Positions 36,066-44,641 of a DNA stretch of 64,000 nt are shown one piece after another (positions within the stretch are counted from its first letter, which is position 1; each line of letters starts with the position of its first letter). The position numbers and the translations under genes were made by a program. This DNA comes from an uncultured Atopobiaceae bacterium (GTDB taxonomy: Bacteria > Actinomycetota > Coriobacteriia > Coriobacteriales > Atopobiaceae): contig CAJTTF010000007.1 of NCBI GenBank assembly GCA_910579165.1, positions 1 through 64,000 on the forward strand, in the 5' to 3' direction. Under the pieces are notes generated by a model. It was given only the letters and a program-made list of their open reading frames with translations. It was not told where the DNA came from and ran no database searches.

Positions 36066-36728
36066 TTGCCCAGAGAATCCATAAAAAATAAGAAGACGCG
36101 AGCTCAAGAGATTGAGACGCGCCTCTATGCCACGTATGGCGCGGGTAATCCCTCTCTTCACTTTTCCAATCCCTTTGAACTTACCATTGCCGTTGTTCTT
36201 TCCGCGCAGTGCACCGATGAAGCTGTCAACAAGGTGACGCCCAAGCTCTTCGCCACCTATCCGCATCCTGCTGACTTGGCCGCCGCCCCTCTTGCTGATA
36301 TCGAGAAGATCATTCACCCTCTTGGGTTTTTCCGTGTAAAAGCGCAAAAGCTCAAAGGTCTTGCGCAAATGTGCGTTGCTGAGTACGCCTCAACGGTGCC
36401 CGCAAACATTGATGAGCTGCAGAAACTTCCCGGCGTTGGGCGCAAAACTGCTAATTGCGTTATGGCTGCAGGCTTTGGGAAGGCACACGGTATCGCCGTC
36501 GATACGCACGTTTTTCGGATTGCTCACCGCTTGAACCTTGCGACAAAAGCAGATAGCACGCCAGAAAAAGTTGAAGCAAAGCTCATGCGTCTCTACGATC
36601 AAAAAGACTGGATTTACATCAATCATCAGATGGTTTTATTTGGGAGAGAATTCTGCCGAGCTAAACGTCCTCTCTGCGATTCCTGTCCACTTTCTGACCT
36701 TTGCCCTTCTGCTTTCGTATTAAACTAG
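36066..36728 (+). CDS. nth: endonuclease III (DNA glycosylase/AP lyase)
   Basis: A 220-residue base-excision repair enzyme that removes oxidised pyrimidines. The helix-hairpin-helix LPGVGRKTANCV holds the catalytic Lys127, and Asp146 is in VDTHVFR. The [4Fe-4S] cluster Cys are 197, 204, 207 and 213 (C-x6-C-x2-C-x5-C). The best start is a TTG at 36066 without a clear ribosome binding site, so the exact N-terminus is uncertain by a few residues. Confidence 0.94.
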   Translation: MPRESIKNKKTRAQEIETRLYATYGAGNPSLHFSNPFELTIAVVLSAQCTDEAVNKVTPKLFATYPHPADLAAAPLADIEKIIHPLGFFRVKAQKLKGLAQMCVAEYASTVPANIDELQKLPGVGRKTANCVMAAGFGKAHGIAVDTHVFRIAHRLNLATKADSTPEKVEAKLMRLYDQKDWIYINHQMVLFGREFCRAKRPLCDSCPLSDLCPSAFVLN

Positions 36729-36751
36729 GAAAGCCCAAGAAAGGATTGAGT

Positions 36752-38707
36752 ATGCTGTCAATAGTACTTCCTGATGACTCAAAAAAAGAACTTGAAGAAG
36801 GCGCGACCGCAGCAGATTTGGCTGCCTCCATTGGTCCCGGCCTTCAAAAGGCCGCTTTAGCAGCCACCATTAATGGCGTTCCCAGTGACCTTTCTACGCC
36901 TTTGCATGATGGAGATGATGTTGCCATCCTTACTGCTAAACAGCCAGAAGGTCTCGCAATTCTTAGGCATTCCACAGCTCATATTCTTGCAGAGGCGGTT
37001 ATAGAACTCTTTGCTGACGTTGCCTTGGGTTATGGACCCTCCATAGAAAATGGTTTTTACTATGACTTCCAGACGCCTGACCAAATTACGCCTGAGTCCT
37101 TTGAAAAGCTTGAAGCGCGTATGCGCGAGATTATTGCTGCTGATAAGCCCTTTGTGCGTGAAGTTGTATCACGCCAAAAAGCGCAGGAAATCTTCGCCGA
37201 CCAGCCCCTGAAGCTTGAAACTCTGGACGAGCTGGACCCGTCGGAAGAAGTAGTTGTCTACAGGCATGGTGACCATGTTGAGCTCTGTCATGGCCCACAT
37301 GTCCCTTCGGCAGGAACAATCCCTTCTGATTCCTTTGAGATTGCTCGGACCTCTGGCGCATACTGGAAAGGTGATTCCTCCAAACAGATGCTCCAGCGGG
37401 TCTACGGCAACCAGTTTGCCACCAAGAAGGAGCTTAAAGCCTTCAACGAAATGATGGAAGAGGCAAAGGCACGCGACCACCGCATCTTAGGTCCTCGCCT
37501 TGGCATTTTTGAGACGTTTGAGGAGGTAGGACCAGGTCTCCCGCTCTTTTTCCCCAATGGGGCACGCGTGGTGAGAACGCTTCAGGAATGGCTGAGACGA
37601 GACCTTTACGCTGCTGGTTATGAAGAAGTCATTACGCCGCATATCTATAAAAGCGATGTTTGGAAGACCTCGGGTCATTACGATTTCTACCAAGAAAATA
37701 TGTACTTCTTTACGGTCAACGAAAAGCAAGAGACAGATGGCATCTCACCTACGTTAAAGAAGTCTGAGGCAGGGGAGGGCCAGGAATTTGGCGTAAAACC
37801 CATGAACTGCCCAGGGCACGTTCTCCTCTATAACTCAGATCTGCATAGCTACCGAGATCTACCCCTTCGCTATTTTGAATTTGGCACGGTGTACCGCCAT
37901 GAACTATCGGGAGCTGTCAACGGTCTCTTCAGGGCGCGTGGCTTTACCCAGGATGACGCTCACATTTTCTGCCGAGAAGATCAGGTCATAGATGAAGTCA
38001 CAGAAATCATGAAGCTTGTTGACCACATCATGTCAACGTTTGATCTTTCCTATGAGGCAGAGATATCAACTCGTCCTGCTCACTCTATTGGCACCGATGA
38101 CATGTGGGACAAGGCGGAGAACTTCTTGAAAGAGGCGTGCAAGCAGCGCAACATCCCCTTCGATATCAACGAGGGTGACGGCGCATTTTACGGACCCAAG
38201 ATTGACATCAAGGTAAAGGATTCTATAGGCAGAACCTGGCAATGTTCTACTATCCAGGTTGACTTTAATCTTCCTGAGCGCTTTGATCTCACGTATCGCA
38301 CAAAGGACAACTCAACTGCACGTCCATGGATGCTGCACCGCGCAATCTTTGGTTCCATCGAGCGATTCCTTGGTATTCTGATAGAACACTACTCAGGTGC
38401 GCTGCCACTTTGGCTCGCACCGGTGCAAGCCGTGATTATCCCTATCGCCGACCGTCATCTTGACTATGCAGAAAAGATTGCTCATGAGATGCGAGCCGTT
38501 GGTGGCCGGGTTGATGTGGATACGCATTCCGAACCCATGCGCGCAAAGATTGCCAAAGCGCAAGAGCAAAAGATTCCATACATGCTCATCGTGGGTGATA
38601 AAGAAGCGCAAAACAATACCGTCAGCGTGCGCGAGCGCAAAGAGGGCGATTTGGGAATCCAATCGGTCGAAGATTTCACGCGCACGCTTGCAGACGCACA
38701 GATTTAA
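36752..38707 (+). CDS. thrS: threonyl-tRNA synthetase
   Basis: A 651-residue class II synthetase. An N-terminal TGS domain is followed by the editing domain with HSTAHILAEAV and YGPSIENGFYYD. The class II core has PMNCPGHVLLY and RPWMLHRAIFGSIERF, and the C-terminal anticodon-binding domain is complete. AAAGGA six bases upstream sets the ATG at 36752. The final codons form the first two units of a 17-bp tandem array that continues into the gap. Confidence 0.96.
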   Translation: MLSIVLPDDSKKELEEGATAADLAASIGPGLQKAALAATINGVPSDLSTPLHDGDDVAILTAKQPEGLAILRHSTAHILAEAVIELFADVALGYGPSIENGFYYDFQTPDQITPESFEKLEARMREIIAADKPFVREVVSRQKAQEIFADQPLKLETLDELDPSEEVVVYRHGDHVELCHGPHVPSAGTIPSDSFEIARTSGAYWKGDSSKQMLQRVYGNQFATKKELKAFNEMMEEAKARDHRILGPRLGIFETFEEVGPGLPLFFPNGARVVRTLQEWLRRDLYAAGYEEVITPHIYKSDVWKTSGHYDFYQENMYFFTVNEKQETDGISPTLKKSEAGEGQEFGVKPMNCPGHVLLYNSDLHSYRDLPLRYFEFGTVYRHELSGAVNGLFRARGFTQDDAHIFCREDQVIDEVTEIMKLVDHIMSTFDLSYEAEISTRPAHSIGTDDMWDKAENFLKEACKQRNIPFDINEGDGAFYGPKIDIKVKDSIGRTWQCSTIQVDFNLPERFDLTYRTKDNSTARPWMLHRAIFGSIERFLGILIEHYSGALPLWLAPVQAVIIPIADRHLDYAEKIAHEMRAVGGRVDVDTHSEPMRAKIAKAQEQKIPYMLIVGDKEAQNNTVSVRERKEGDLGIQSVEDFTRTLADAQI

Positions 38708-38762
38708 GCAGCGCGCACGTTTAGGTAACGCGCAAGCTCGGGCAACGTGCAAGTTTAGGAGG
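38678..38762 (+). repeat. 16-18 bp tandem repeat running from thrS into the rbsK ribosome binding site
   Basis: Five units: ACGCGCACGCTTGCAG (38678), ACGCACAGATTTAAGCAG (38694), CGCGCACGTTTAGGTA (38712), ACGCGCAAGCTCGGGCA (38728) and ACGTGCAAGTTTAGGAGG (38745). The first two lie in the last thrS codons and stop. The last supplies the AGGAGG of the next gene. Confidence 0.75.
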
Positions 38763-38769
38763 CCATCTC

Positions 38770-39681
38770 ATGTCTAAGGTTCTCGTTCTGGGCAGCTTAA
38801 ACATGGATCTTTCCATTAACTGTGACCGCATCCCCGATGCAGGGGAGACGCTTGCCGGATCGGGGTTCATTACTAATCCCGGCGGTAAAGGCGCAAATCA
38901 GGCCGTTGCAGCTGCACGACTAGGCGCCGATGTTCACTTCATAGGAGCTGTGGGCAATGATGCGTTTGGCGAGGTACTTATAGGTTGCCTTGAGGGCGCC
39001 AATATCAATACGGCGCACATTTTTACCTCTGAAACCCTTCCTACGGGGACCGCGTCTATCATTCGCGTTGATGGCAATAATCGAATCATCTTGTCTCATG
39101 GTGCAAACTACGCTCTGGATAAAGATGCTGTTCTAAAGACGATTGATGAAGTGGGTGAGGCTGGAGATATTTTTCTCGCTCAGTTTGAAAACGAGCCTTC
39201 GCTTACGTATGCTGCCCTTGAATGCGCACACAAGCACGGCCTTTTCACGATGATTAATCCTGCGCCTGCCCGAGAGATTCCAGAGGAAGTCTGGCCCAAC
39301 CTTGACTACGTGTGCATCAATGAAACGGAATGCGAGATTCTCTGCGGACAATACCCCTATGGACTTGAGGATGCAGCGGAGGCTGCCAAAAAAATTCACG
39401 CTAAGGGCCCTTCGCAAGTTGTTATTACCTTGGGCTCGCAAGGGGCGTTTGGCTCAGATAAGGAAGGCTCGTTTTTTGTGCCAGCGAGAAAAGTAGAAGC
39501 GCTTGACACCACAGCAGCCGGCGATACCTTTATTGGGGCGATGATTGCTGGTCGTTCGCGCTCCATGGGCTTTAAGGAATCTATGGAATATGCCACCAAA
39601 GCCTCATCGCTTACGGTCTCCCGTTTGGGGGCGATGCAATCGATTCCTTCGCAATCTGAGGTTGAAGAACTACTCGTTTAA
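38770..39681 (+). CDS. rbsK: ribokinase (PfkB family)
   Basis: A 303-residue sugar kinase that phosphorylates ribose at O5. N-terminal GSLNMDLSINCDRIPDAGET and NPGGKGANQAVAAARLGA match ribokinase sugar-binding segments. The C-terminal DTTAAGDTFIGAMIAG holds the anion hole and catalytic Asp. Together with the nucleoside hydrolase downstream (86 bases) it makes a plausible nucleoside-to-ribose-5-phosphate salvage pair. Confidence 0.92.
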   Translation: MSKVLVLGSLNMDLSINCDRIPDAGETLAGSGFITNPGGKGANQAVAAARLGADVHFIGAVGNDAFGEVLIGCLEGANINTAHIFTSETLPTGTASIIRVDGNNRIILSHGANYALDKDAVLKTIDEVGEAGDIFLAQFENEPSLTYAALECAHKHGLFTMINPAPAREIPEEVWPNLDYVCINETECEILCGQYPYGLEDAAEAAKKIHAKGPSQVVITLGSQGAFGSDKEGSFFVPARKVEALDTTAAGDTFIGAMIAGRSRSMGFKESMEYATKASSLTVSRLGAMQSIPSQSEVEELLV

Positions 39682-39767
39682 ATACTACCCGCAGAACAAT
39701 AGCAACTAGACCCTTCCCTTATAACATTACCCGGCTGAACACTGTCCGTCTTAACAAAGGAGCCAAC

Positions 39768-40724
39768 ATGGCTAAGAAAGTAATACTTGACCTCGATACC
39801 GGCATTGATGACGCCCTTGCCATTTTCTATTGCTTGGGCTCTCCAGAGCTTGAGCTTATTGGCATTACGGGGACCTATGGCAATGTCCAGGTAGCGCAGG
39901 GAGTTCGCAATGCGCTTGCTATTCTCGCCCTCTGCGGACGCGATGACGTTCCGGTTTTTCTCGGTGAGCCCCATGCCCTTTCCAAAAAGAGCTTTGAAGT
40001 GATGGAGATATCTGAGTTCATTCACGGTAAAAACGGCATCGGCAACGTTGGAATCCCTGACGCTGAGCGCCAGCCGGAAAGCATGGGTGCCGTCGATTTC
40101 ATTATTGAGTCAGCTCACACGTATCAAAAAGATCTCCTCTATATTCCTACTGGCCCACAAACCAATATGGCGACAGCTCTTAGAAAAGACCCCTCTATTA
40201 AGGATAGGATTGGCAGAATGATCCTCATGGGAGGCGCTCTTACGGTGCCAGGAAACGTGCAACCTTGGGCTGAGGCCAATATCAATCAAGACCCCGAGGC
40301 TGCAAATGAGACCTTTCGCTCGGGGCTCCCTGCTACCATGATAGGCCTTGACGTAACACTTCAGACCCTTTTGACCTATAAAGAAACGCAAGTATGGCGT
40401 GACCTCAATACGCCTCAAGGCGCGTTTGTTGCGGATATGACCGACTACTACATCAAGGCATACGAGACAACCGCTCCTTACCTTGGAGGGTGTGGCCTAC
40501 ATGACCCGCTTGCAGTGGGTGTTGCAGCCGATCCTTCGCTGGTGAAATGCTTAGATATCAACATGAAGGTCGATACGGAAGATCCTGTACGCGGCCGCAC
40601 AATTGGCAACGAAATGAAGCTTAATAATTCCGATAAAACGATGAACGTTGCCGTAGAGGTTGATGTCCCGCGCTTTTTAGATGAATTCATGGCACGCATC
40701 ACACGCGTTGCTCAAGGCTCATAG
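39768..40724 (+). CDS. inosine/uridine-preferring nucleoside hydrolase
   Basis: A 318-residue hydrolase that splits nucleosides into base and ribose. The N-terminal VILDLDTGIDDALAIFY carries the calcium-binding DxDxGxDDA motif. GNVQVAQGVRNALAIL and GGCGLHDPLAVG fit the family, with the His/Asp of the latter in the active site. AAAGGAGCCAAC precedes the ATG. Which base it prefers cannot be read here. Its last 32 bases are copied just downstream. Confidence 0.92.
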   Translation: MAKKVILDLDTGIDDALAIFYCLGSPELELIGITGTYGNVQVAQGVRNALAILALCGRDDVPVFLGEPHALSKKSFEVMEISEFIHGKNGIGNVGIPDAERQPESMGAVDFIIESAHTYQKDLLYIPTGPQTNMATALRKDPSIKDRIGRMILMGGALTVPGNVQPWAEANINQDPEAANETFRSGLPATMIGLDVTLQTLLTYKETQVWRDLNTPQGAFVADMTDYYIKAYETTAPYLGGCGLHDPLAVGVAADPSLVKCLDINMKVDTEDPVRGRTIGNEMKLNNSDKTMNVAVEVDVPRFLDEFMARITRVAQGS

Positions 40725-40773
40725 TCTTCACATGGCACGCATCACACGCGTTGCTCAAGGCTTATACTTCTTT
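40688..40773 (+). repeat. 43-bp tandem duplication of the nucleoside hydrolase 3' end
   Basis: CATGGCACGCATCACACGCG and the twelve bases after it occur at 40688 and again, unchanged, at 40731. The next eleven bases are also similar. The second copy lies wholly after the stop codon. This is a recent example of the pattern seen at other gene ends. Confidence 0.92.
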
Positions 40774-41102
40774 GGCCGCCTTCTGAGCTTGTGGAGACTT
40801 TGTGAAGATGGCCGTCACATAAAAAAAGACAGCAGGAGAGCGGGGGAGATGGCTATACTAGTCAGGCTGACTTTTTTTGAAGGCATGTGTAAATTTGCGC
40901 ATTTACCCTCATCCACTTAGTCGGGCGTATCCAAACGGATGCATAGATTTAATCTCTCGGCGCGCCAGGTTGCGTCGAAGATGATCGCGCTCGCGTGTGT
41001 TGGGGTCTTCACAAAAGACAGCATTACCGCGGAAGTGATTCTCTGGGAACAAGCAGAAAGGCTGCTTGAAGGGCCCAAAATCACATGAGGAAAGGTTGCT
41101 CA
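40774..41102 (+). promoter_or_regulatory. gap before rplC: promoter candidate and leader hairpin
   Basis: No gene is visible, and rpsJ, usual here, is absent. A small palindrome AGTCAGGCTGACT followed by T7 near 40860-40879 could weakly end the upstream transcript. CTGACT (40867) with a 17-base spacer and TAAATT (40890-40895) is the best promoter candidate for the ribosomal operon. A tight hairpin AAGCAG/CTGCTT (41051-41067) lies 35 bases before rplC in the long leader. Confidence 0.4.
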
Positions 41103-41732
41103 ATGGCAGCTTCAATTCTTGGCAAAAAGCTAGGAATGACACAGATTTTTGATGAGGACGCTAATGTCGTTCCCGTTACAGTCATTCAAGCTGGCCCTTG
41201 CGTTGTCTCGCAAGTCAAATCTCAAGACACTTGTGGCTACGATGCTATCCAGGTTGGTTTTGAGGAAATAGACGAATCCAAGCTCAATAAGCCCCAGGCT
41301 GGCCATTTCAAAAAGGCCGGCGTTCCTGCCATGCGTTATGTGCGCGAGATTCCGCTTGCCACGAGTGCTGAGGGCGAAGAGATAAAGGTTGGCGACACTA
41401 TTACCGTCTCTGCCTTTGAGGGCGCTACAACCGTTGATGTTGTAGGGACTTCTAAGGGTAAGGGCTATCAAGGAACCATTAAGCGTTGGAACTTTGCTCG
41501 TGGCCCCATGACGCACGGTTCAAGAAATCAACGCCGTCCAGGCTCCATTGGTCAGTGCGCATATCCTGCACGCGTCAGAAAAGGCCTTCATATGGCTGGT
41601 CATATGGGCGATGAGCGCGTTACTGTTAAGAACCTGAAGCTTGTACGCATTGATCCAGAGCAGAACCTCATGCTGATAAAAGGTGCAGTACCAGGTCCTA
41701 AGAATGCATTAGTAGAAATCCACACGGCCTAA
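41103..41732 (+). CDS. rplC: 50S ribosomal protein L3
   Basis: A 209-residue early-assembly 50S protein near the peptidyl-transferase centre. MAASILGKKLGMTQIFDED is the family opening, and RGPMTHGSRNQRRPGSIG is the loop reaching the active site. GAGGAAAGG upstream sets ATG 41103. It is the first gene of this ribosomal cluster. rplD follows after 31 bases. Confidence 0.97.
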   Translation: MAASILGKKLGMTQIFDEDANVVPVTVIQAGPCVVSQVKSQDTCGYDAIQVGFEEIDESKLNKPQAGHFKKAGVPAMRYVREIPLATSAEGEEIKVGDTITVSAFEGATTVDVVGTSKGKGYQGTIKRWNFARGPMTHGSRNQRRPGSIGQCAYPARVRKGLHMAGHMGDERVTVKNLKLVRIDPEQNLMLIKGAVPGPKNALVEIHTA

Positions 41733-41763
41733 GGCCAGTTAATTACTTAGGCTAGGAGATGTC

Positions 41764-42390
41764 ATGGCACAGATAAAAATGAAAGATATGCAAGGCAAAG
41801 AGCAGGGAGCTCTTACTCTTGCGGACTCTGTTTTCTCGGCAGAGCCCAACATTGCTCTTATTCATCACGTTATTAAGAATCAGCTTTCCTCCGCACGCCA
41901 GGGGACTCATAAGGTTAAGGGTCGCTCGGAAGTTTCTGGAGGCGGAATTAAGCCGTGGCGCCAAAAAGGAACCGGTCGTGCACGCCAAGGTTCCATTCGC
42001 GCGGTTCAGTGGGTTGGCGGAGGCCGTGCTTTTGGACCAGTTCCCAGAACTCACATTAAGCACTCAAACAAAAAGGAAATTAAAGCTGCTCTGCGCTCTG
42101 TCCTTTCCGGCAAAGCTGCGGACGGAGAACTTATTATTCTTGATAAGCTCACCTTTACGGCCCCTAAGACGCGAGATGCCAAGAAGGTTATTGATGCTCT
42201 TGGTCTTGCCGATAAGCGCATCACACTCGTTCTTCCCGATGACGCTATCTGCGAGTTGCTCGCGTTTAGAAATCTACCCAAGGTTTCTCTTATCAGCGTC
42301 TCTGAGGCCAACGCTCATAATCTCGTCGACAACAAGTGCTTGGTGATGACGCAAGACGTTGCTAAGAAACTTGAGGAGGTGCTTCAATAA
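41764..42390 (+). CDS. rplD: 50S ribosomal protein L4
   Basis: A 208-residue protein lining the exit tunnel. The tunnel loop KGRSEVSGGGIKPWRQKGTG and RARQGS are intact, and GPVPRTHIKHSNKKE is typical. In Escherichia coli L4 represses the S10 operon; whether that applies here is unknown. Its stop overlaps the rplW start (TAATG), implying translational coupling. Confidence 0.97.
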   Translation: MAQIKMKDMQGKEQGALTLADSVFSAEPNIALIHHVIKNQLSSARQGTHKVKGRSEVSGGGIKPWRQKGTGRARQGSIRAVQWVGGGRAFGPVPRTHIKHSNKKEIKAALRSVLSGKAADGELIILDKLTFTAPKTRDAKKVIDALGLADKRITLVLPDDAICELLAFRNLPKVSLISVSEANAHNLVDNKCLVMTQDVAKKLEEVLQ

Positions 42391-42686
42391 TGCAGTCAGA
42401 ATATAACGTTATCGTGCGCCCTATTGTCTCTGAGCGCTCTTTTGACCTTAATGAACAGGGAAAATATACCTTTGAAGTAGCCCCACAAGCTCCTAAAGAG
42501 GAAATTGCCCAGGCCATTGAGAAAATCTTTAACGTTCACGTCAACAAGGTAAACACCATGTGGGTTAAGCCTAAAACTAAACGTGTTCGTTACAAACCAG
42601 GAAAAACACGCCGCTGGAAGAAGGCTATCGTGACACTTGCCGCCGGCGACAAGATTGAAATCTATGGAGATGCCGCTGATAACTAG
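42390..42686 (+). CDS. rplW: 50S ribosomal protein L23
   Basis: A 98-residue exit-tunnel-ring protein that is the docking site for trigger factor and signal recognition particle in other bacteria. RPIVSERSFDLNEQGKYTFE and VKPKTKRVRYKPGKTRRWKK match the family. Its ATG overlaps the rplD stop. It carries no extra tail, unlike L22, L29 and L17. Confidence 0.96.
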   Translation: MQSEYNVIVRPIVSERSFDLNEQGKYTFEVAPQAPKEEIAQAIEKIFNVHVNKVNTMWVKPKTKRVRYKPGKTRRWKKAIVTLAAGDKIEIYGDAADN

Positions 42687-42754
42687 GCAACTACCCTTGG
42701 TGTTGAGTGGCAACTCCCAAAATCACTCAGCTAGCAAGGTAGCATGAAAGGAAT
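42686..42754 (+). repeat. 23-bp degenerate tandem repeat, 3 copies
   Basis: GGCAACTACCC (42686), GGCAACTCCCA (42709) and TAGCAAGGTAGC (42732) open units 23 bases apart, between the rplW stop and rplB. The third unit is weak. Confidence 0.35.
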
Positions 42755-42757
42755 GCT

Positions 42758-43591
42758 ATGGGAGTAAAAAGACTAAAACCCACGAGCCCAGGACGTCGCT
42801 TTGAGACTGTCTCGGATTTTGCCGAGATCACCACAACGACTCCCGAGAAGTCCCTTCTCGAGCCGCTCAGCAAAAAGGCCGGCCGCAACAATAATGGCCG
42901 CATCACCACGCGTCATCAGGGCGGTGGCCATAAGCGCAAGTATCGTCGTATTGACTTTAAGCGCCAAAAGGATGGCGTAAGCGCTAAGGTTGCCACCATT
43001 GAGTACGACCCCAATCGCTCCGCTCGCATTGCGCTTTTACATTATGCTGATGGAGCCAAGGCGTACATCCTTGCTCCTAAGGGCATTAAGGTTGGCGATA
43101 CGATTGAATCAGGTCCTGAGGCAGATATTAAGCCAGGCAACGCTCTTCCTTTGGCCAATATTCCCGTTGGTACTGTTATCCATGCTATTGAGTTTCAGCC
43201 CGGCAAAGGTGCTGCTATCGCGCGCTCTGCTGGCGCTTCTGTGCAGCTCATGGGTAAAGAAGGAGACTATGCCGTGCTGCGCATGCCCTCCTCCGAGATG
43301 CGCCGTGTTCTTATTACCTGCCGTGCCACTATTGGCGAAGTAGGCAACGCAGATCACGCCAACATTCGCATTGGTAAAGCCGGTCGTAACCGCTGGCGTG
43401 GCATTCGCCCCACCGTCCGTGGTACCGTTATGAACCCCGTCGATCACCCCCACGGTGGTGGCGAAGGTAAGAACCACACCTCTGGTCGTCCTTCCGTCTC
43501 TCCATGGGGTAAGCCTTCCAAGGGTGCTAAGACACGCAATCCTAAGAAGGGTTCAAATCGTCTCATTATTCGTCGCCGTAAGACGAAGTAG
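42758..43591 (+). CDS. rplB: 50S ribosomal protein L2
   Basis: A 277-residue core protein needed for subunit joining and peptidyl-transferase assembly. GRITTRHQGGGHKRKYR and the conserved VDHPHGGGEGK with its functional His are present. The length is normal and the tail basic. GAAAGGAATGCT precedes the ATG. Confidence 0.97.
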   Translation: MGVKRLKPTSPGRRFETVSDFAEITTTTPEKSLLEPLSKKAGRNNNGRITTRHQGGGHKRKYRRIDFKRQKDGVSAKVATIEYDPNRSARIALLHYADGAKAYILAPKGIKVGDTIESGPEADIKPGNALPLANIPVGTVIHAIEFQPGKGAAIARSAGASVQLMGKEGDYAVLRMPSSEMRRVLITCRATIGEVGNADHANIRIGKAGRNRWRGIRPTVRGTVMNPVDHPHGGGEGKNHTSGRPSVSPWGKPSKGAKTRNPKKGSNRLIIRRRKTK

Positions 43592-43621
43592 ATAAGAGTT
43601 TAAGAGCAGGAGTTTATATTT

Positions 43622-43882
43622 ATGAGCAGAAGCCTCAAAAAAGGACCGTATGTGCAGACGCGTCTTCTTGAGCGCATTGTCGCGCAAAACGAAGCGGGCA
43701 CAAAGCAAGTTCTTAAAACCTGGTCGCGCGCAAGCACCATTTTCCCCGAGATGGTAGGTCATACCATTGCGGTGCATGATGGGCGCAAGCACGTTCCTGT
43801 TTATATAACTGAGTCCATGGTTGGTCACAAGCTTGGAGAGTTCGCTCCAACACGCACCTTCCGTGGCCACAAGAAGGATTAA
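43622..43882 (+). CDS. rpsS: 30S ribosomal protein S19
   Basis: An 86-residue protein of the 30S head. MSRSLKKGPYVQTRLLERI and VGHKLGEFAPTRTFRGHKKD are diagnostic. No extension is present. rplV follows after 11 bases with GGAGG. Confidence 0.97.
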   Translation: MSRSLKKGPYVQTRLLERIVAQNEAGTKQVLKTWSRASTIFPEMVGHTIAVHDGRKHVPVYITESMVGHKLGEFAPTRTFRGHKKD

Positions 43883-43893
43883 GGAGGGAAGAG

Positions 43894-44634
43894 ATGCCAG
43901 ACAAAAACGGTACAAGTGCATCCGAGTCAACTAAAGAGCAATTGACTCAGGATACTGCTGTGGATTCCAAGGCTTCCGCACCTTCTGCACAAGCGGCTAT
44001 CAAGTCTGCCGATAAGGCGGCTTCAAACATGCCTGCTGATAAGACATCTACTGCTGACAAGCAAGATGCACCTGCTAGCAAGAAACCTGCAGCTCCAACC
44101 AAGAAAGCTGCAGATAAAAAGCCTGCTGCCGAGAAGCCTAACGCTTCCAAAAGTGCTTCAGGTGCAAAATCACAGACCAAAAAGCCTACTAAGACTGCTA
44201 ATACGCCGGATGCAAAGAGAGCCGGAAAAGCAGCGGCTTCTGCAAAGGCAAAGCAGTCTAAGAAGGCTGCAGAAGGAGCCAATGGTATCAACCAGGGAGT
44301 TCGTGCAACCGCTAAATATGTGCGCGTTGCTCCCCGCAAAGCACGTCTCGTGATTGACCTTATCCGCAACAAGCCTGTCGAACAAGCCACGCAGGTCCTT
44401 CAGTTTTCTCAAAGAGCTGTAGCTGTGGATGTTGAAAAGGTACTTCGTTCAGCTTGCGCAAATGCATTCCAGAATAAGGGCCTGCGCACCGAGGACTTAA
44501 TCGTCTCTCAAGCCTATGTCGACGAGGGCCCCACGCTCAAGCGCATTCGCCCTCGTGCAAAGGGATCCGCTTCAAGAATCAATAAAAGAACGAGCCATAT
44601 TACGGTTGTCGTAGCTCCAAGAAAGGAGGCGTAG
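43894..44634 (+). CDS. rplV: 50S ribosomal protein L22 with a long N-terminal extension
   Basis: A 246-residue protein, over twice the usual 110. The conserved L22 core starts near residue 134 (VRATAKYVRVAPRKARLVID) and is complete, including the tunnel hairpin ending in KRIRPRAKGSASRINKR. The first 133 residues are low in complexity, rich in Ala, Lys, Ser, Thr and Pro (KKPAAPTKKAADKKPAAEKP). The only good ribosome binding site (GGAGGGAAGAG) lies before the ATG of the extension, so it is translated. L22 sits at the exit-tunnel ring; its N-terminus faces the solvent side, leaving room for a flexible arm. Confidence 0.95.
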   Translation: MPDKNGTSASESTKEQLTQDTAVDSKASAPSAQAAIKSADKAASNMPADKTSTADKQDAPASKKPAAPTKKAADKKPAAEKPNASKSASGAKSQTKKPTKTANTPDAKRAGKAAASAKAKQSKKAAEGANGINQGVRATAKYVRVAPRKARLVIDLIRNKPVEQATQVLQFSQRAVAVDVEKVLRSACANAFQNKGLRTEDLIVSQAYVDEGPTLKRIRPRAKGSASRINKRTSHITVVVAPRKEA

Positions 44635-44641
44635 AAAGCAC

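Noticed and set aside
40681..41102. A + strand frame at 40681-40920 and a minus frame at 40909-41142 as possible genes
   Set aside because: The first arises from the duplicated nucleoside hydrolase end, the second overlaps the rplC start; neither has a ribosome binding site or a recognisable product.
40774..41102. Remnant of rpsJ before rplC
   Set aside because: I looked for S10-like C-terminal residues in all + frames of the gap and saw none.
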